The position numbers were made by a program, and so were the translations under genes. DNA of 11,571 nt from JADFRG01 sp964590515 (GTDB lineage: Bacteria; Chloroflexota; Anaerolineae; Anaerolineales; E44-bin32): NCBI GenBank assembly GCA_964590515.1, contig CAZPZD010000063.1:1-11571 (forward strand), given 5' to 3'. Position 1 is the first letter of the stretch, and every line of letters begins with the position of its first letter. Under the pieces are notes generated by a model, which was given only the letters and a program-made list of their open reading frames with translations, was not told where the DNA came from and ran no database searches. Below, in pieces: positions 7,820 to 11,571 of this stretch.

Positions 7820-8078
7820 GTCATCACCTCTCCATTAGGTTTGTCTGGCGGGACGTGTCTGGTGGGCGTGACCCCCGCCCCAGCGCTCCTCGTCCGCCGA
7901 GAAGTGCCCTATTCTCTTAAACCGGTCCTTTCAATGCCTCCCAAGCTACTCTCGGATCCTCTCGGCCCTTGGATTCAGCCAACATTCACTGCCGGCGTGA
8001 AAGGGCCGTTCAGTATGCAGGGAACAATACTCTACGTCGATGAGACTGACCTTTGGCAGACCCAGAGGTGACGGAATG

Positions 8079-8116
8079 ACTGTAGCTACATACAATTACA
8101 GTGCTATTGTCACAAT
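8079..8116 (+). promoter_or_regulatory. Candidate AbiEi operator: inverted repeats over the AbiE promoter
   Basis: Three overlapping dyads lie in an AT-rich patch: the perfect palindrome TGTAGCTACA (8081-8090), ACTGTA/TACAGT (8079-8084, 8097-8102, 12-nt gap), and ATTGT-C-ACAAT (8106-8116), which covers the -35 box. AbiEi proteins are known to repress their own operon by binding inverted repeats in the promoter. That this is the site here is inferred from position and symmetry. Confidence 0.55.
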
Positions 8117-8135
8117 GTGCCCTTTGGCGTAGAAT
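8107..8135 (+). promoter_or_regulatory. AbiE operon promoter, likely giving a leaderless transcript
   Basis: TTGTCA (8107-8112), a 17-bp spacer, and TAGAAT (8130-8135) form a good sigma70-type promoter. Transcription would start about 7 nt past the -10, at 8142-8143, which is the AbiEi ATG itself. No Shine-Dalgarno sequence precedes that ATG, consistent with leaderless translation. Confidence 0.6.
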
Positions 8136-8142
8136 CAAGCCC

Positions 8143-8745
8143 ATGAGTAATGCCAGCGACAAGGTAAGAGTGACCTTCCTCGAACATGGTGGACTTCTAC
8201 GCCGCTCGGAGGCTGCGCGCCTCGGGATTCATCCGCAAACCCTCTCGAGGATGGTTCGAGCAAGGCTTCTCGAAAGGGTGGAGCGGGGCCTCTATCGTCT
8301 CGCAGAACTCGAATCCCCAAGCAATTCGGACCTGATCCAGGTCGCCAAGCTCGTGCCGCAAGGGGTCGTCTGCCTCATCTCGGCCCTAAGCTTCCACGGC
8401 CTCACAACCCAGATCCCATTCATGGTGTATCTCGCGCTACCCCAAAGTGTGAAGAAGCCGAAACTCGCCTATCCACCGCTTCAAGTAGTCTGGCTTTCCG
8501 GAGGCGCCTACTCGGCCGGAGTTGGAAACTACGAGCTCGATGGTGTGTCGGTGCCGATTTACAACTGTGAAAAGACGGTTGCTGACTGCTTCAAGTTCCG
8601 AAACAAGCTTGGCCTGGACATAGCGATCGAGGCCCTTAGAGAGTACCTGCTGCTGGCAGAGCGGAGTGTTGATGAGCTCCTGCGTTTTGCCGCCATTGAT
8701 CGCGTCCAAGCGGTGATGCGACCCTACCTGGAGGCGCTTGTGTGA
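8143..8745 (+). CDS. abiEi: AbiEi-type antitoxin / transcriptional repressor of a type IV toxin-antitoxin pair
   Basis: Cytoplasmic antitoxin and probable autorepressor, 200 residues. The N-terminal winged helix-turn-helix is at about 13-54 (GGLLRRSEAARLGI, then a wing ending RGLYRLAE). The C-terminal AbiEi domain shows LISALSFHGL (78-87) and YNCEKTVADCFKFRNKLG (140-157), then helices rich in Leu and Glu, typical of the COG5340 group. I use the ATG at 8143, not the upstream in-frame GTG at 8101 (inside the promoter) or any codon between, because homologs begin just before the HTH and the promoter points there. It overlaps the toxin start by 4 nt. Local GC is lower than in the flanking genes, suggesting horizontal gain (inference). 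Confidence 0.88.
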   Translation: MSNASDKVRVTFLEHGGLLRRSEAARLGIHPQTLSRMVRARLLERVERGLYRLAELESPSNSDLIQVAKLVPQGVVCLISALSFHGLTTQIPFMVYLALPQSVKKPKLAYPPLQVVWLSGGAYSAGVGNYELDGVSVPIYNCEKTVADCFKFRNKLGLDIAIEALREYLLLAERSVDELLRFAAIDRVQAVMRPYLEALV

Positions 8746-9653
8746 GTGAGCCGAAACGGAATCTCCCAGCTTCGGTTCTCGACCGATTGCGGAACAAGGC
8801 GCGCGAGGGGCAGAAGCCATTCGATCAAGTTCTGAAGTATTACGGGTTTGAACGCTTCCTGTACAGGCTCTCCAGATCGGCGCACCGTGACCAGTTCGTC
8901 CTCAAGGGGGCACTGCTGATGACTGCCTGGCCCATGGGCCTCACTCGCTCGACGAGCGTTATCGACTTTCGGGCATCTACCGATTCGAGCCCGGTCGCGT
9001 TGAGCAGGATCATTGGAGAGATCCTCCAGGTTGATGTGGAACCTGACGCGATGGAGTTCGATCCGAGCACCATACAGGCGACACAGATTGTCGAGCGGGA
9101 ACGCAATCCGGGGGTACGGGTCCGCTTCTGGGGCTCCTTGGGCAAGGCAATAGTCCGCATACAGCTTGATGTCGCCTTCGCGGATGTCATCACACCCGGA
9201 CCTGAAGAGATCGACTATCCGACGATTCTGGATTCGCCAGGGCCTCGCTTGCGAGCTTACCCCAAGGAAACCGTTGTCGCTGAAAAGCTCGAAGCCATCG
9301 TTCGGTTGGGCGACGTGAACAGCAGGATGAAGGACTTTTTCGATCTCTGGCAAGTCTCTATTGCGTTCCCATTCGATGGTGAATCCTTGAAAGATGCGTT
9401 CGCGAACACCTTCGGTTCGAGGAGAACGCCGATTTCCACACTCCCCCCAGTAGGGCTGAGCTATGAGTTTGCTACCAGGAACCAGAGGCTATGGCAGGCG
9501 TTTCTGAAGCGGATCGGAAACGACGAGGATCAGTTGTCCTCTTTGGAGGCTGTTATCTTACGTCTTCGCGGCTTTGCCTTGCCACCAATGCAAGCTGCCA
9601 GGGATGGAGTGAAATTCAATGAGACCTGGACCGATCCAGGAGGCTGGCGCTGA
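8742..9653 (+). CDS. abiEii: AbiEii/AbiGii-family nucleotidyltransferase toxin with altered D-x-D motif
   Basis: Toxin partner of AbiEi, 303 residues, close to full family length. Family members are DNA polymerase beta-like nucleotidyltransferases; characterised relatives (MenT) modify tRNA ends and stop growth. Matching blocks: FERFLYRLSRSAHRDQFVLKGALL (36-59 region), EEIDYPTILD, RLRAYPKETVVAEKLEAIV (169-187, motif Lys182) and NSRMKDFFDLW (193-203, Asp198/Asp201). The catalytic block normally reads like RPTRDIDLLG; here it is RSTSVIDFRA, so the first metal-binding Asp is Val73 and only Asp75 remains. The GTG at 8742 has GGAGG (8730-8734) 7 nt upstream and a GTGA overlap with the antitoxin stop. 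The gene ends 9 nt from the oppositely oriented lipoprotein gene. Family is firm; activity is doubtful. Confidence 0.87.
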   Translation: MSEPKRNLPASVLDRLRNKAREGQKPFDQVLKYYGFERFLYRLSRSAHRDQFVLKGALLMTAWPMGLTRSTSVIDFRASTDSSPVALSRIIGEILQVDVEPDAMEFDPSTIQATQIVERERNPGVRVRFWGSLGKAIVRIQLDVAFADVITPGPEEIDYPTILDSPGPRLRAYPKETVVAEKLEAIVRLGDVNSRMKDFFDLWQVSIAFPFDGESLKDAFANTFGSRRTPISTLPPVGLSYEFATRNQRLWQAFLKRIGNDEDQLSSLEAVILRLRGFALPPMQAARDGVKFNETWTDPGGWR

Positions 9654-9662
9654 ACCCCATGC

Positions 9663-11291
9663 CTAAGGCGTCACCGTCCCAGTCTCGGTCGGGGTGGCGG
9701 TCGCAGTGGCCGTGGGAGTCGGGGTCTCGGTCGAAGTCGCAGCATACGTCGGCGTCGACGTAGTGGTCAAAGTCGTGGTCGACGTGGAGGTCAGCGTCGG
9801 GGTTGCGGTGGCCGTCAATTTCTCCCAGTTCAGGCGGATCCGGGCGTCACGGGTGTGATCGTAATACTCGAGCTTAAGGGCGTGGCTCCCTGAGCTCAGC
9901 CCGACGTCGACGACCAGCTCACGGGCGCCGCCATCTTCCCACTCTGAGAGGACGAGACTGTTGTCCACGAACAGCCGAACCCCGTCATCCACCAGCACCT
10001 TGAACCGGTAGGTGCCCGCCTCGAAATTGGCCGCGCCGGTCCAGCGGACCGAGAAGTCGTCCGCCGGGATCCCCAGGGCAGGCGCGCTGCGGACCCAATC
10101 GAAATCGATGCTGTAATCGGTGCGGATCAGCGCCGCCGATCCGTTCAGCTCCCGGTTCGCATAGTACTCGCCGCGCCAGCCGCCGGTGACCGTCCCGGCC
10201 GAGGGGTCAACCACGATCCTCACAAAGAAGGACTGCTGACCGTCCGCGCCCAGACCGAATGCGACCGCCGGCGGATTGCGCAGCATCCAGTTGCCCCGAT
10301 AGGTGCCAGCCGAGGTCGGAGCCTTGAGGCTTACCTTCACGTCGATGATTTCGTTTGAGGCGACGCCGCTGGACAGCGGCTGAGGGCTGGCCCCGTTCAT
10401 CCGATCGCCGCTGATGAAGACCGCGCCGAAGCCGGTGGTCCACGGGCAAGTTCCAACATTCTTTAGGCGCCAAATCTTGTCGAAACTGAGTCCAGGCGCG
10501 AGGTGCATGCCGTCAGGCACCGTCACGTCCGTCACCAACTCGACCCGGTCGACGCAGGTGGTCGGCAAGGCGGTGGGTGTCAGACCTGGCTGCGGCGTTG
10601 GAGTCCACTCCGGTCCGAGCGACAGAGGCAGGAGCTCGTAATCCCAGCCAAAGTTCAACTCCTGGATGGTCTCTTCCGACGGCAACACGATGCTGATCGA
10701 GGTCGAGCCATTCACCGGCAGCGGGTAGGTCCAGCCGCCCGGAAAGAGCAGCGGACCGTTCGAACTCGAGGCCGGATCTGCAGAGACGCAGTACTGTCCG
10801 GGGGAGAGCCCGCTGAACCGATAGAAACCATCCGCGCCGCTCGTGACTTCGGTCAGCGGGGAGGCCGGGCATAGCCCTTCGCCTAGCTGCAGCAGAACCC
10901 CCGCAATCCCCGGCTCGCCGGCCTCGAAGACCCCGTTGGCGCGATAGCCGCCGGGCGCCTCGGAGGTGCAGCCGGAAGGCGCGGTCACCGCGGGATCGAT
11001 CACACTTCCCCAGGCTGAACATAGGTCATGCCAGACCCAGCCCTGGATCGCCGCACCGGGCGGCAGCGTCGCGGCGCTGATCGGGGTCGGGATCGGGGTG
11101 GGGAGCAGCTCGGCGATCGGCTCGAGATCGGCGATCAACTGGCAGCCGGCGAGCGCCAGCGCGATCGCGATCGACAACCCGGCGAATCGGGCGGGCGTCG
11201 CCAGGCTTCGGCCCGTTGGCAACGCAAGATAGGGCCAGCGATTTGTCGCTGGTCTGGCCCTTTCCACGACCTCGGTCCCCAAGTTCGTCAT
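9663..11291 (-). CDS. Surface lipoprotein with SdrD-B-like, NBR1/FW-like and PA14 domains
   Basis: Predicted exported lipoprotein, 542 residues. A long N-region (1-36) leads to a hydrophobic core and lipobox LALAGC (45-50, Cys50). Residues about 80-216 form a prealbumin/SdrD-B-like domain (FEAGEPGIAGVLLQLGEG, then GADGFYRFSGLSPGQYCV). Residues 218-245 are a Pro/Thr linker. Residues about 246-361 resemble the NBR1 Ig-like (four-tryptophan) domain: IWRLKNVGTCPWTTGF with Trp274 and Trp284, then GTYRGNWMLRNP with Trp335. Residues about 369-492 are a PA14 domain (WRGEYYANREL, YRFKVLVDDGVRLFVDN, HALKLEYYD), a carbohydrate- or surface-binding fold. Residues 493-542 are a bare Thr/Pro/Ser tail with nothing after it, which is odd because such tracts usually link domains. 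ATG 11291 has a modest GAGAG site; TTG 11222 would give a shorter signal peptide but lacks a ribosome site. Role: probable adhesion or polysaccharide binding. Confidence 0.88.
   Translation of the reverse strand: MTNLGTEVVERARPATNRWPYLALPTGRSLATPARFAGLSIAIALALAGCQLIADLEPIAELLPTPIPTPISAATLPPGAAIQGWVWHDLCSAWGSVIDPAVTAPSGCTSEAPGGYRANGVFEAGEPGIAGVLLQLGEGLCPASPLTEVTSGADGFYRFSGLSPGQYCVSADPASSSNGPLLFPGGWTYPLPVNGSTSISIVLPSEETIQELNFGWDYELLPLSLGPEWTPTPQPGLTPTALPTTCVDRVELVTDVTVPDGMHLAPGLSFDKIWRLKNVGTCPWTTGFGAVFISGDRMNGASPQPLSSGVASNEIIDVKVSLKAPTSAGTYRGNWMLRNPPAVAFGLGADGQQSFFVRIVVDPSAGTVTGGWRGEYYANRELNGSAALIRTDYSIDFDWVRSAPALGIPADDFSVRWTGAANFEAGTYRFKVLVDDGVRLFVDNSLVLSEWEDGGARELVVDVGLSSGSHALKLEYYDHTRDARIRLNWEKLTATATPTLTSTSTTTLTTTSTPTYAATSTETPTPTATATATPTETGTVTP
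9666..9815 (-). repeat. Low-complexity Thr/Pro/Ser coding tract at the lipoprotein C-terminus
   Basis: On the minus strand this encodes about 50 residues of TPTATATATPT-like sequence up to the stop codon. The DNA is a degenerate short-period repeat, prone to slippage and to assembly errors. Confidence 0.75.
11231..11261 (-). other. Nested inverted repeat near the lipoprotein start
   Basis: CCAGCGA (11235-11241) and TCGCTGG (11246-11252) form a perfect 7-bp stem with a 4-nt loop. AGGGCCAG (11231-11238) can instead pair with CTGGCCCT (11254-11261), an 8-bp stem. The two pairings share bases and exclude each other. It lies inside codons 11-21, or just ahead of the alternative TTG start at 11222. 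Confidence 0.5.
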
Positions 11292-11309
11292 TGGAGCTCT
11301 CGTGCTTCA

Positions 11310-11315
11310 AGTATA
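11310..11315 (-). promoter_or_regulatory. Probable -10 box of the lipoprotein gene
   Basis: The minus strand reads TATACT, 18 nt before the ATG at 11291, which would give a leader of about 11 nt. The -35 region is poor (TGCTGA with a 16-bp spacer). It lies in the 117-nt divergent gap shared with the plus-strand gene at 11409. Confidence 0.4.
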
Positions 11316-11394
11316 AGGTGCAGATTGTCTCTCAGCAGGGCGTTATGTTGCGTCGGGTATCGATTCACGGCGTACTTGTTCTGACGCCCGCGCG

Positions 11395-11400
11395 TACAAT
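11395..11400 (+). promoter_or_regulatory. Probable -10 box of the gene starting at 11409
   Basis: TACAAT ends 8 nt before the ATG at 11409, so transcription would begin at or next to the start codon, the same layout as the AbiE promoter. The -35 is weak (GTACTT at 17 bp). No Shine-Dalgarno sequence fits between the two. Confidence 0.45.
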
Positions 11401-11408
11401 GGGTTGCG

Positions 11409-11571
11409 ATGCCAGCTCAGCTTCTTGAGGGTCCGACGGGTCGGGTCCTCCTTCTTATGGCTACTCAAACCTACCGGGCCAGTGCCTTTCTGGAAGCGGC
11501 GTCCCGGCTCCAAATACCGGTGGCGGTTGGCTCAGAACAGCCTCAACCCCTGGCTCACCTCAATCCGGGGG
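11409..11571 (+). CDS. N-terminus of a probable ATP-grasp domain protein (3' partial)
   Basis: Only 54 codons are visible; the frame is open to the window end. It starts MPAQLLEGPTGRVLLLMATQ and continues with TYRASAFLEAASRLQIPVAV, then GSEQPQPLAHLNPG. A beta strand (RVLLLMA), then Thr-Tyr/Arg, an alpha helix (AFLEAASRL) and a second strand (IPVAVGS) is the pre-ATP-grasp fold seen at the start of carbamoyl-phosphate-synthase-like ATP-grasp ligases, where LNPG-like text follows. The ATP-binding part is outside the window, so the call rests on the N-terminus only. The start is supported by the adjacent -10 box and by the match of the first strand. Confidence 0.62.
   Translation, partial: MPAQLLEGPTGRVLLLMATQTYRASAFLEAASRLQIPVAVGSEQPQPLAHLNPG

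Larger units (their letters stand above)
7820..8142. other. Divergent intergenic region, no gene seen
   Basis: This 323-nt gap separates the minus-strand membrane protein gene from the plus-strand AbiE genes. For the minus gene, TTGAAA (7929-7934, minus strand) could be a -35, but the -10 17 bp on is poor (TAGGGC), so the promoter is uncertain. Its leader contains a 10-bp direct repeat, GTCTGGCGGG/GTCTGGTGGG (7843-7852, 7857-7866). A 76-codon frame at 7841-8071 has no recognisable features and I do not call it. The right end (8070-8142) holds the AbiE promoter and operator, listed separately. Confidence 0.6.

Noticed and set aside
7841..8071. 76-codon plus-strand frame in the intergenic region
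   Set aside because: No ribosome site, no recognisable sequence, and it lies in the leader region of the opposite gene.
8101..8142. Longer start for AbiEi beginning at GTG/TTG-like codons near 8101
   Set aside because: The extension lies inside the promoter and operator, and the family begins just before the winged helix, which fits ATG 8143.
8900..9000. Frameshift in AbiEii explaining the odd RSTSVIDFRAST stretch
   Set aside because: The frame matches family text on both sides (QFVLKGALL before, TDSSP and later blocks after) without a shift, so substitutions are simpler.

Overview
This is a GC-rich bacterial chromosome segment. Its style suggests a Chloroflexota (Anaerolineae-like) genome. 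The pointers are Thr/Pro/Ser-rich linkers in surface proteins, a PknB-type kinase with an extracytoplasmic tail, an NBR1-type Ig-like (FW) domain plus PA14 lipoprotein, and a DUF4173-type membrane protein. This assignment rests on architecture only; no rRNA or marker gene is present.

Layout. (1) Bases 1-3969, plus strand: a carbohydrate uptake operon. It holds a family 1 sugar-binding protein (5' end cut by the window edge), two permeases of the MalF/MalG or GtsB/GtsC type, and a Gfo/Idh/MocA oxidoreductase that probably acts on the imported sugar. No ATPase gene is present. A stem-loop and a possible secondary promoter lie between the binding protein and the first permease. (2) 3970-4122: a short convergent intergenic region with two imperfect 31-bp direct repeats. 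(3) 4123-7819, minus strand: a membrane-anchored Ser/Thr kinase and, upstream of it, a multi-pass DUF4153/DUF4173-like membrane protein. (4) 7820-8142: an intergenic region ending in an AT-rich promoter/operator. (5) 8143-9653, plus strand: an AbiE-type (type IV) toxin-antitoxin pair, AbiEi then AbiEii, overlapping by 4 nt. It has lower GC than its flanks and looks acquired. (6) 9663-11291, minus strand: a lipoprotein with SdrD-B-like, NBR1/FW-like and PA14 domains that ends in a bare Thr-rich tail 9 nt from the AbiEii stop. (7) From 11409, plus strand: the start of a gene, probably an ATP-grasp protein, that runs off the window.

The main point of interest is the AbiE module. The toxin is full length and keeps the C-terminal half of its nucleotidyltransferase signature, but the first Asp of the expected D-x-D metal-binding pair is a Val (codon GTT, one transversion from GAT). 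Its promoter is well formed: TTGTCA, 17 bp, TAGAAT. It is overlaid with inverted repeats and placed so that transcription should begin at or next to the AUG, giving a leaderless message. The ATP-grasp gene has a similar -10-to-ATG layout. No new multi-gene system can be claimed from this window; the individual oddities are listed as findings.
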